Of a stretch of DNA of 64,000 bases, positions 42,619-50,786 are shown piece after piece. Source of the DNA: G963668435 sp963668435. GTDB lineage: Bacteria; Latescibacterota; Latescibacteria; Latescibacterales; Latescibacteraceae. Where the stretch lies: the NCBI GenBank assembly GCA_963668435.2, contig CAXXSC010000001.1:828485-892484 (forward strand), given 5' to 3'. Below the pieces are notes generated by a model. The model saw only the letters and a list, made by a program, of their open reading frames with translations, did no database searches and was not told the DNA's origin. A program made the position numbers and the translations under genes. Position 1 is the first letter of the stretch, and each line of letters opens with the position of its first letter.

Positions 42619-42958
42619 GTGTTGTCCTTTCCCGCGTGAATATCTTTTAGAGTTTGTTCTCGCATTTGAATTGTGCAGCGGCGTGTAATGTCTGTTTCAT
42701 TTCATCAAAAGCGTTTTCCGGATTTTGTTTCCGTGCCGTCGAGCAATATGGATTCGAGTTCAGGCTTGGATTCATAACGATCCGGCAGTATACTTGCATC
42801 ATGAGCTCATGCCGTTGCAATGTATGAATAACATTGAAGCGTGTGTTCAATTCCTTGGAAAGAGCCAAGCGTGCCATCTTTCCTGCAGTGAATATTTTAT
42901 GTCAGAAATGTTTAGACATAGTCAACTCATTATACAACAGACCGTGGTGAAAAACAAA
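42619..42958. other. Intergenic region between divergent GH95 and miaA
   Basis: 340 bp that should hold the promoters of both divergent transcripts. No gene, terminator or strong operator-like symmetry was seen. Confidence 0.5.
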
Positions 42959-43894
42959 ATGAAAGACCCTGTTCTTATCATAGCCGGGCCGACAGCCTCG
43001 GGCAAGAAAAAGCTGGCACTTGAATGCGCGGACCGCTTTAATGGCGAGATTGTCAGCGCCGATTCCCGCAAGGTGTACCGTTACCTCGATATCGGCACCG
43101 CGAAACCTTCGGTGGCTGACCGCGAACGGTTTCCGCATCACCTTATAGACATAGTCGACCCGGACCAGCCTTTTAGCGCCGGTGAATGGGTGTCGAAAGC
43201 ATCCGATACAGTGCGTGATATCCTTCGCCGGGGGAAACTGCCGATAATTTCCGGCGGCACCGGATTTTATATCAAGGCGTTTCAGGAGGGGTTGAGCGAG
43301 GAGATGGCATCCGATCAGGAAATCAGGGCCGGTCTCGACCAGGAGCTTGCAGAGAGTTCGCCTGCGGCTATGCACGACCGTCTGACCTCAATCGATCCTG
43401 ACCGAGCCGCAGAACTTGCTGTCAACGATACTGTCCGGATTATCCGGGCGCTCGAGGTCTACTACAGCGGAGGCACGACTTTCACCGAGGCCAGAAAAGC
43501 CCGTCACCTGGACGGCGGTGATTACCGCTATCTGACAATCGGCGTTTCCATGCCGCGGGAACAGCTCTATTCGCGCATTAACGAGCGTGTGGACGCCATG
43601 GTCGATGCAGGGCTTCTCAATGAGCTTAAGGCCGTGCTGGCGAATGGTTATTCGCGGGAACTTGTCTCTCTCGATACTGTCGGGTATAAAGAGTGGTTTC
43701 CCATGCTGGATGGCGAATCGGATTTTGAGGATTGTCTCGAGGCCGTGAAACGCAATACGCGGCGTTATGCGAAACGGCAGATGACATGGTTCCGGGGGCG
43801 GAAGGGGATACAATGGGTTGATGTGTCGGAAAAAGAGAGTATTGCCGCATTTTTCGAGACGGTTGCGGCCTTTCCGGGACAGGATGCCTCCTGA
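42959..43894 (+). CDS. miaA: tRNA dimethylallyltransferase, atypical P-loop
   Basis: Adds the dimethylallyl group to A37 of tRNAs that read UNN codons. 311 residues from the ATG before KDPVLIIAGPTASGK, a normal size; earlier in-frame starts lack family residues. Seen: VSADSRKVYRYLDIGTAKPS (DSxxxY-DIGTAKP block), HHLIDIVDPDQPFSAGEW, IISGGTGFYIKAFQEGL, RIIRALEVYYSGG, LDTVGYKEWFPML, and RRYAKRQMTWFRG. Odd: the P-loop reads GPTASGKKKLA, where position 17 is Lys instead of the Thr/Ser that binds Mg2+. Everything else is intact, so this may be tolerated or a local error. Confidence 0.93.
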   Translation: MKDPVLIIAGPTASGKKKLALECADRFNGEIVSADSRKVYRYLDIGTAKPSVADRERFPHHLIDIVDPDQPFSAGEWVSKASDTVRDILRRGKLPIISGGTGFYIKAFQEGLSEEMASDQEIRAGLDQELAESSPAAMHDRLTSIDPDRAAELAVNDTVRIIRALEVYYSGGTTFTEARKARHLDGGDYRYLTIGVSMPREQLYSRINERVDAMVDAGLLNELKAVLANGYSRELVSLDTVGYKEWFPMLDGESDFEDCLEAVKRNTRRYAKRQMTWFRGRKGIQWVDVSEKESIAAFFETVAAFPGQDAS

Positions 43895-44120
43895 TTGGAA
43901 TGCCCTGAAATCATGTGACATGGTGTTTGTCGGTGGTGAGATTAACGCAAGATGGCTTGTTTAAAGATGCTGAGAGAGAAATGAAGTCATGTGACTTTTC
44001 CTTCGTATGAAACCGGCGGCCAGCCCGGGATTTTTGCGAAAATTATATCTGAAGGTGCCTGGACGTGGGGGCCGGTTTTGGAACTCGAACCAATAATCCG
44101 AACAGATTGTGAGTAGAGAG

Positions 44121-45431
44121 ATGATGAGAAGGAGTTTCTTGAAAAACCTGACAGGACCGACTCTTGCGTTGTCAGCCACGGGGAACGCTTATGCTTTCGG
44201 AGAGAAAAATGACGGTACGCATTACAACGCCTCGGCATCAAACAATGAAAGAATTACAAAAATCGGTACGAGGACACTTGAAGAAATCAGGGATATTTTC
44301 AGTGTAGAGTTGCATGAAAAAACCATACCTCTCTGGAAAAAAAATGGTGTCGACTGGGAATACGGGGCATACTGGACACGCAAGAATGTCAATGACAAGC
44401 ATGAAGTGATCTCAACAAAAAAAGACTTGTATGACCAGGCACGGGTGCTCTGGCTCTTTTCATGTTTCTACAATTACTTCGATCCCGACGAATTCAACCT
44501 TAAAGCGGCAAAGAACGGCTATGATTTCCTGAGAAAATACTTCGTTGATGACGAGTACAACTGGTACCATTCAGTTGAGAGGGACGGCACTCCCATCATG
44601 AAAAATTTCAGTTCGGCCGCTGTAATTTTTTCGATTCTCGGCATGGGCGAGTATTTCAAAGCCTCGGGTGATGAAGAGGCGCTTGACCTGGCTGTGAAAA
44701 CAGCGCACCGCTTTATCGAAACCATCATGACCCCGTCCTATACGGAAGGCACAACAGGCGGGCAGGCCGAGCCGGGAGATTCGTTTCAGGGGATCTGGCT
44801 GCATTACCTGAGCTCACTGACTCCGCTTCTCCGCTATACGAAAGAGCCAAAACTTGAAATGATAGCGCGTATGTGTGTGAGAAATCTGCTGCAGCACCAC
44901 TATCAGACGGATCTCGGCTATGCGTATGAACTGCTCCAGCGGGATTTCACTCCGCATAAAAAAGACGATTATCTCCAGACATATTTCGCGCGCTCAGTGT
45001 CGACTTTTCATTCGATTCAGGCCTCGTGGATGATCATGGATGAGGCCCTTCGTGTGGGAAACACCGGCATGTTCACTGACGCCATGAATTTCTTTGGCCG
45101 CAACCTCCTCGAACGGTTCTGGGTTGAAAGGAACGGTGAGCAGGGGCTTATCGGACATAACTGGCCGGACCGCCCGGATTACATGGAAGCAAAATTAAAC
45201 AGCCCCTATGTCATGAAAGAAGTGTTCATCACCTGCCTCTATGCGATTGAACATACCCATGAAGCGTGGGCCGTGGAATGGTTCGACAGGGCGTTCAGCT
45301 ATTCCTACGGGAAACCGCTTGACTGGCCCTATCGCGACACTCTTCACCAGCCTCGCGGCCTCATGTTTTGTATACAGAGCCTCGACAGGATGATCGAACG
45401 CGGCGGAAAAGTATCCGATTTCTTCTCGTAA
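44121..45431 (+). CDS. Tat-exported AGE-family protein (third paralogue)
   Basis: 436 residues from the first ATG of the pair ATGATGAGAAGG; a GTG 12 nt earlier is also open. Tat motif MMRRSFLKNLTG. AGE-fold blocks: WEYGAYWTRKN, ARVLWLFSCFYNYF, FHSIQASWMIMDEALR with His297 at the first catalytic position, and LHQPRGLMF with His409. The usual Glu of GHxxE is Gln. It is more diverged than the two AGE copies at 36.1-38.8 kb and belongs to a separate rightward unit with the MFS transporter 125 bp downstream. Epimerase or isomerase activity is likely; the substrate is unknown. Confidence 0.75.
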   Translation: MMRRSFLKNLTGPTLALSATGNAYAFGEKNDGTHYNASASNNERITKIGTRTLEEIRDIFSVELHEKTIPLWKKNGVDWEYGAYWTRKNVNDKHEVISTKKDLYDQARVLWLFSCFYNYFDPDEFNLKAAKNGYDFLRKYFVDDEYNWYHSVERDGTPIMKNFSSAAVIFSILGMGEYFKASGDEEALDLAVKTAHRFIETIMTPSYTEGTTGGQAEPGDSFQGIWLHYLSSLTPLLRYTKEPKLEMIARMCVRNLLQHHYQTDLGYAYELLQRDFTPHKKDDYLQTYFARSVSTFHSIQASWMIMDEALRVGNTGMFTDAMNFFGRNLLERFWVERNGEQGLIGHNWPDRPDYMEAKLNSPYVMKEVFITCLYAIEHTHEAWAVEWFDRAFSYSYGKPLDWPYRDTLHQPRGLMFCIQSLDRMIERGGKVSDFFS

Positions 45432-45556
45432 AGAGCGGGCGTATATTTGTGAAAGCTTTAATCGAAAGAAATCATCGGAGCTCTGTTTCGGGATAGTAAA
45501 TTTTTCGGCATGTAATCTCTCTTTTCCACAACACAACGGACAGGAAGAAAATAATA

Positions 45557-46891
45557 GTGTTATTTCGGCAAAGCTGGGGATTCAAACATGTTCGTTTGCT
45601 GCTTTTCCTTCTGCTGACCAGCGCCTATATGCTTGTATTTTTTCACCGTATGGCACCCGGGGCGATTTCCGGTGAGCTTATGGATGTTTTTGATATTACC
45701 GGAGCCCGGCTCGGATCACTTGCCGCGACCTATTTCCTCGTCTATTCCCTGATGCAGATCCCCTCGGGTGTGTTAGCCGATGTTTTCGGTATGCGCATTT
45801 CAATGATTACCGGGAACCTGGCTGCGGGAATCGGATCATGCTTATTCGGTCTGGCGGATTCGTATGCTATGGCAAGTGCCGGGAGGCTTTTAGTGGGGCT
45901 TGGTGTTTCGGTCATTTTCATCAGCATAATGAAATTCAATTCCCAGTGGTTCAGCGCACGCCGTTTCGCTCTCATGGCCGGTATAGTCGGGTTGACAGGC
46001 AATATGGGTGCTGTTCTCGCCAGTGGTCCGCTGACACTCATCCTCAGGAGTGTTTCATGGCGAACTGTTTTCGTGGCGGCGGGGATAATCTCACTTTCCA
46101 TTTCGGTTATCTCGATGCTGTTCGTGAGGAATACTCCTGCTGATTACGGATTCCAGTCACCTGAACATAGTGCGGGCGATATATCTGATAGACAGGGTGG
46201 TCATTGGCTGAGCGATCTTTTCGCTGTAGCCCGTAATCCGTTTATATGGCCGGGATTCTGGTCAAATTTCGGTATTATCGGCGGCGCATATACTTTTATG
46301 GGATTATGGGGGATACCGTTTCTCCATGAGGCTCGCGGAATGAGCAAGGGAGAAGCTGCTTCCTGTGTCACTGTGATGCTGATCATGAGCGCTTTCGGTG
46401 CACTGGTGTCAGGCTGGATATCCGATTTTATCGGCCGTCGCAAGCCTGTGCTCATTTCAAGCAATATCCTTTACACAATCACATTCGCCGTTGTCTGTTT
46501 CTGTGATTTAAAAGCCAGCTTGATGGCCTATATCCTGTTCGGGCTACTCGGTTTATTCTCGACCGGTTGTGTCCTGACCCTGACATGTGCGAAAGAGGTA
46601 GCGCATCCCTCACGGGCCGGGATAGCCACAAGTATCGTTAACACAGGCACATTCACCGGTGTTCTTGTGTTGCAGCCGTTGTTCGGATGGGTTCTCGATC
46701 AGATGTGGAATGGATCGTTTTCTGCCGGAGTCAGAACCTACAGCCTGACATCCTACAGTTATGCCATGATGCTATTCCTCTTCTACGCCTGCATCGGTGT
46801 GATAGCGGCATTCTTTATCCGGGAGACATACTGCAGGCATATTCATAGCCTCAGCAACGCCGAAGCCGAGCGCATCTCTATTGAAGGATAA
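45557..46891 (+). CDS. MFS transporter
   Basis: Major facilitator superfamily permease, 444 residues with 12 predicted membrane segments. Motif A-like loop GVLADVFGMRISMITGN after TM2 and its second-half equivalent GWISDFIGRRKPVLISSN are present, as are GRLLVGLGVSVIFIS and GIVGLTGNMGAVLASGPL. The pattern is closest to anion/organic-acid or sugar-acid permeases (NarK/GlpT-like side of the family), so uptake of the product of the neighbouring AGE protein is plausible. Start GTG about 12 nt after AGGA; the second-codon region is weak, so the start is uncertain. Confidence 0.85.
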   Translation: MLFRQSWGFKHVRLLLFLLLTSAYMLVFFHRMAPGAISGELMDVFDITGARLGSLAATYFLVYSLMQIPSGVLADVFGMRISMITGNLAAGIGSCLFGLADSYAMASAGRLLVGLGVSVIFISIMKFNSQWFSARRFALMAGIVGLTGNMGAVLASGPLTLILRSVSWRTVFVAAGIISLSISVISMLFVRNTPADYGFQSPEHSAGDISDRQGGHWLSDLFAVARNPFIWPGFWSNFGIIGGAYTFMGLWGIPFLHEARGMSKGEAASCVTVMLIMSAFGALVSGWISDFIGRRKPVLISSNILYTITFAVVCFCDLKASLMAYILFGLLGLFSTGCVLTLTCAKEVAHPSRAGIATSIVNTGTFTGVLVLQPLFGWVLDQMWNGSFSAGVRTYSLTSYSYAMMLFLFYACIGVIAAFFIRETYCRHIHSLSNAEAERISIEG

Positions 46892-46892
46892 C

Positions 46893-46938
46893 TACGGTCA
46901 AGAAAGAGAGCTCTGCCAGTCGAAAAAACTTGACCGTA
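46893..46938. repeat. 10-bp perfect inverted repeat
   Basis: TACGGTCAAG (46893-46902) and CTTGACCGTA (46929-46938) with 26 bp between, immediately after the MFS stop codon and 32 bp before the tRNA. No T-run follows. It may be a 3' mRNA structure or an operator. Confidence 0.5.
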
Positions 46939-46970
46939 TCACAGTTAATCCCTATATTTTATTTCTCTGA

Positions 46971-47045
46971 GCGGGAGTAGTTCAGTGGTGGAACGCGAGC
47001 TTCCCAAGCTCGATGCCGCGGGTTCGATCCCCGTCTCCCGCTCCA
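46971..47045 (+). tRNA. tRNA-Gly(CCC)
   Basis: Full cloverleaf: acceptor GCGGGAG/CTCCCGC, D-stem GTTC/GAAC, anticodon stem CGAGC/GCTCG with loop TTCCCAA (anticodon CCC), T-arm loop TTCGATC, discriminator T and an encoded CCA. Reads GGG glycine codons. Confidence 0.96.
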
Positions 47046-47064
47046 TAATAGTGCTGAAAATGAA

Positions 47065-47100
47065 AAAGCTTACGAATTAGTCGTAAGCTTTCTTTTTTTT
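47065..47100 (+). terminator. Rho-independent terminator after the tRNA
   Basis: AAAGCTTACGA (47065-47075) and TCGTAAGCTTT (47081-47091), a perfect 11-bp stem with 5-nt loop, then C and eight Ts. Ends the tRNA transcript. Confidence 0.9.
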
Positions 47101-47136
47101 GGGGACACCAGTATCGGCGCATTTCCTGTTTCAGTG

Positions 47137-50100
47137 TCAACCGGCTGGTGAAAATGCTATCGAGGTCTGCATCGGGTAAGCGCAGGTGCAGCCGGAACTC
47201 GATTCCGGTATGAGCAGAAGGCCGCCTGCGGGTATCATGTTGAGCCAGCAGCCGGGCCGCGATACGGTGTTCAGCGGTATTCCCGAGGTTTCTGCCGTGT
47301 CGAGCGGGTACATCCTCGGATTGGAGCCGCGCCCGAAAAGATAATGGACCGATCCGGTCATACCACCGCAGCCGTGGCCTCCCCTGTATGCGACATAATC
47401 GAGTTTTGTGCCGGTTGCGAGATTGAAGGCATATGGTCTCGCATAGATTGTGCCATCGTGGATTACCGGGTGCTGCCATTGCTCGCCATGACTGCCGTTG
47501 GTGCCGAATGGAGCGGTTCCGGCGACATTCGTGCCGATGAAATGCGTTTCCCACTTGTCTTTGCAGTCGGAAGCATTGAATGCATAAAGCCCGTATCTGA
47601 CCAACCCGTCCTTGTTGTATGTGCCGTTAAACAGAAGTGTGCCGTCCGAATAGCTCAAAAACATGATATGTTCGTAGGGGAATGCGTAACGGCGTTCCCA
47701 TTTTTTTGCACCCGTTGCGAGATCGAGCGCGACAATGTACATGCCGTTTTTGCAGAAATGGTCAATGCGGATACGGCCGTCCTCGTCCCGTGACATCGCC
47801 GAATTGCGGCTTTCGGCAAAATAGATGCAGTTGTCCGCAATGGTTATTGTGCTGTTCATTATCTTTCCGCGACGGTAGGTCCAGGCCGCTTTGCCAGTGT
47901 CACGATCCAGGGCGAACAGCGATTCGCTCGCGACCACTTCCCTGAAATCCTCCTCGAACAGAAAAGAGCCGTTGAGCTGGCTTCCGCGAAAATCGAGATC
48001 GGCGAAGGATGCACCCTTTTTCTGGACAGTGCCGATACAGAGATTACCCTGGAGCGAAAGATAGCCCCAGTCGCCCGAATAGTTTCCCTCCGATGGTGCT
48101 TTCCATATCCTGCGCAGATTTCCATTTGAGGTGTCAACGGCAAGGCAGCTGTCATGCACCGCAATCGCGAGAATGTCATCGGCAAGAACGATATGACCGC
48201 AGTCTTTAAGCGCGCCGACCCGTCTCGATCCGGGAACATTCAACTCCCAGAGTTTTGTGCCATTGTAAGCGTCGACTGTGATGATTTTTGCGTCTGCGGT
48301 GATGAAAAGGCGGCCGTTTTTGTAGAGCGGCGACATGGATCTGTGGTGACGGTCGATCATTTCCCTGGGACCGGGCCGTCCAAACCACTGGACAGTCATA
48401 GGGCCGAGCAGGGAATCTCCGCTGCACGAGGTGTTAGCGGCATTGGCATAGAGGTGGTTCCATTCACCGATCCCCGGAAGCTCTCTGCGTTTTCCGTGTA
48501 TCCAATGGCCGTTCCCGTTGTCACTGTGCCATACTATGTTGTTTCCGGCCTTGCTGTCGTTTGTGAATGTGTCCCAACTGTCATCACTGGCGCTGCCGAA
48601 ACAGGCGATGCCACCGCCGGGACGGAGTATTCTTTCGATTTCGGATTCGGGCGTTTTCAGTTTTCCACGGACAAGGACACTTTCGCTGACCGCAAGGTTT
48701 GCGATATGATGGATATACGGCAGTTCGGTGAGTGAGGTCAGGTGAGTGGTCACTCTTCCGTTCAATCCGGCTTTATCGATGGTTTTGCGTGCTTTTTTCG
48801 CATCTTTCGGATTGTCTGTCAGGCAGGCAATCTGTAAATCCGATTTCCGGGCAAGCGCGCAGGCAAGACTGCCGTCGACACAGCCGAGATCGAAACAATA
48901 GCCCTTTGTTATACCGGTTCGGGTAAGTATCCGGTCAGCTGCTTCTGCGAATTTATCATCGTTATCTAAAGATGTGGTTTCGGGATGTTGCGATGCATCA
49001 ACAAGCTCGGTTTTTCTTGTTCCCGAGGCATAACAGTGGATAATGCCCATATCGGTACTGACGAACAGCTTGTCCTCCGCTGCCGCGAGCGAGAAAGCCT
49101 TACCGTCAGTATTCAATGTGCCGCTTATCTCGCCGGACTCGGAATCGACAACAATCACGCTGTCATCACCGCCCGCGAACAGGGTGTTGCCAGCCAGAAT
49201 GAGCGAATACTGGTGAGCGCAGGGAATTTTCCATGCAATCGACGTTTTTCGTTCTTCAGTAACTTTCGTGATGTGCTCCGTTAAGTCGGCGATTTCCTTT
49301 TGCAGGCTGTCATCTGAGGATTTGGCGAGTGAGTCTTCAAGGGCCTTTTTTGTGCCTGAAAGCGTGGACAGCTGTTTTGTCAGATCGAGATACAGTACAT
49401 GGTTTATCGCTGTCAAATACTCCTGCGAAACTATATAGGCCATGTTATCGCGAAGCACCATTCGGATGCCTTTGAAACGGAGGAGGTTGTCCGGATTGTC
49501 CCGGTCCCCGATACTGATATCGCCGTCTCTTCTCCCGGGGCCGTTCACTGTCTTGCTGCCGGATGCGAATGCGAGACAACCACCCGGACCGTCGAGCGTT
49601 CCGAGGTGTTTGCCATCGTTGGCATTGTATATTGCCGGCCGAGTCCTTCCCGTGGGGACGAAAAGCCGCTGATCGGAGGCCATCATGTAACCCTGTGCCG
49701 AGATGTCGATTTGCTCGCGCCAGACAATGTCGCCGCTCGAACAGTCGAAAGCCGAAAGAAAGGTTCCGTATGAGGGGAAAAGCCCCGCGGTGCAGTAGAC
49801 CATATCGTTTTCGATGAGAATGCCTGAACGCACCGGGAACAGAGATATGATCCGCTCGTTTCCCGGCAGGCGCGTGTCTCTTCCCGAGGGATTGGCTTTC
49901 CATTCCAGTGAGCCGTTACGGGCCTTGAGGCAGTACAGGTAACCGTCGTCGGATCCGGCATATATTCTGCCCTTGTGGACTACAGGGGCGAGACGGACCG
50001 GGCCCTCGGTGCTGAACGACCAGCGTTCCCTGCCGCTGCCGGTATCGAGCGCATAGATTTTGTCATCCGTGGAGGAGCCGAAATAAAGCATCCCATTCGA

Positions 50101-50415
50101 AACGGCAATATGATATGCCCTGTCATAGGTTACCGCCGGTGTGAGTTTTCTGACCACATGCCAGTAATCCTGGGCCGCAGGCGCCGGCCATGCGGGGGAA
50201 GGTGCTGCGGGGGCCGTATATCGCCACTGTTCGTGAAGTGGTAATGTCAGTTCGTTATTGGTCACATTACTGCGTTTGAAATCGTGGTGAGCTGTCGGCC
50301 ATTCTTTTGCCGAGTCGCCGGTTTTGGAACATCCGGTAAAGAATAAAAGGGCGTTGAACATGAACACGCAAAGAACCGCAATATACAAAATCGGGAATTT
50401 TATAAGTTTCGGCAT
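47137..50415 (-). CDS. PQQ-repeat beta-propeller lipoprotein with embedded methyltransferase-like domain
   Basis: 1092 residues. Lipobox LLFFTGC (Cys29). Two PQQ/BamB-type propeller regions (about 35-470 and 640-1065): repeats such as KIYALDTGSGRERWSFST, YLYCLKARNGSLEWKA, VDAYNGTKLWELN, FALDRDTGKAAWTY, VALDLATGAKKWERR. A charged coiled coil (about 355-395) interrupts the first. Between them (about 495-620) sits a class I SAM-methyltransferase-like domain: GYCFDLGCVDGSLACALARK, DLQIACLTDN, VTTHLTSLTELPYI, SEIERILRPGGGIACFG. The C-terminus CTCAYPMQTSIAF is typical of large PQQ-repeat proteins of planctomycete-like bacteria. An extracytoplasmic methyltransferase would lack SAM, so the domain may bind another ligand. 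Real function unknown. Confidence 0.8.
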   Translation of the reverse strand: MPKLIKFPILYIAVLCVFMFNALLFFTGCSKTGDSAKEWPTAHHDFKRSNVTNNELTLPLHEQWRYTAPAAPSPAWPAPAAQDYWHVVRKLTPAVTYDRAYHIAVSNGMLYFGSSTDDKIYALDTGSGRERWSFSTEGPVRLAPVVHKGRIYAGSDDGYLYCLKARNGSLEWKANPSGRDTRLPGNERIISLFPVRSGILIENDMVYCTAGLFPSYGTFLSAFDCSSGDIVWREQIDISAQGYMMASDQRLFVPTGRTRPAIYNANDGKHLGTLDGPGGCLAFASGSKTVNGPGRRDGDISIGDRDNPDNLLRFKGIRMVLRDNMAYIVSQEYLTAINHVLYLDLTKQLSTLSGTKKALEDSLAKSSDDSLQKEIADLTEHITKVTEERKTSIAWKIPCAHQYSLILAGNTLFAGGDDSVIVVDSESGEISGTLNTDGKAFSLAAAEDKLFVSTDMGIIHCYASGTRKTELVDASQHPETTSLDNDDKFAEAADRILTRTGITKGYCFDLGCVDGSLACALARKSDLQIACLTDNPKDAKKARKTIDKAGLNGRVTTHLTSLTELPYIHHIANLAVSESVLVRGKLKTPESEIERILRPGGGIACFGSASDDSWDTFTNDSKAGNNIVWHSDNGNGHWIHGKRRELPGIGEWNHLYANAANTSCSGDSLLGPMTVQWFGRPGPREMIDRHHRSMSPLYKNGRLFITADAKIITVDAYNGTKLWELNVPGSRRVGALKDCGHIVLADDILAIAVHDSCLAVDTSNGNLRRIWKAPSEGNYSGDWGYLSLQGNLCIGTVQKKGASFADLDFRGSQLNGSFLFEEDFREVVASESLFALDRDTGKAAWTYRRGKIMNSTITIADNCIYFAESRNSAMSRDEDGRIRIDHFCKNGMYIVALDLATGAKKWERRYAFPYEHIMFLSYSDGTLLFNGTYNKDGLVRYGLYAFNASDCKDKWETHFIGTNVAGTAPFGTNGSHGEQWQHPVIHDGTIYARPYAFNLATGTKLDYVAYRGGHGCGGMTGSVHYLFGRGSNPRMYPLDTAETSGIPLNTVSRPGCWLNMIPAGGLLLIPESSSGCTCAYPMQTSIAFSPAG

Positions 50416-50786
50416 GAGAATGATCTCGGATTTTTAGAATTATCGTTAACCGAATTGACCGCCGGAATGTCTGAGTTGTTATTGTTGACTATCCGTATTT
50501 TCCAGCGTTTCAAGCAGAGAAAGTGAAATGTTTTCCATTATTTAAGATACGGCAAATCTGTATCGATGCGCAATAGCTTTGGACAATGCAAGACGGCCTG
50601 ATAGTGGGCGGAAAAACCGGTGCTTGTCAGACGGGCTGTTGTAAAGTGTGAACCTGCCTGTCTGGTTTCGGTCCTTTCCCTGATTGGAGTTGCCGCTGTA
50701 TAAAAACAGGAGCCCGCATTTTGACAAGCTCCTGTTAATGTACGAAAAAAAGATTGTTACAAGTGGTGTTCAGCTCAACGACAGGC
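50416..50786. other. Intergenic region
   Basis: 371 bp between the PQQ-repeat gene and the histidine kinase, both leftward. It contains the kinase terminator (next entry) and presumably the PQQ-repeat promoter. No gene was seen; a 61-codon leftward frame here has no start signal or protein-like composition. Confidence 0.6.
50698..50736 (-). terminator. Rho-independent terminator of the histidine kinase gene
   Basis: AACAGGAGC (50705-50713) pairs with GCTCCTGTT (50728-50736); read leftwards a short T-run (TTTTTATA) follows. It lies 50 bp beyond the kinase stop. Confidence 0.7.

Noticed and set aside
46982..47554. 190-codon leftward frame running through the tRNA and the PQQ-repeat gene
   Set aside because: It is antisense to the tRNA-Gly and in the wrong frame within the PQQ-repeat gene; its end (DGDRTRGIELGKLAFHH) is the well-known false product of a tRNA-Gly read backwards.
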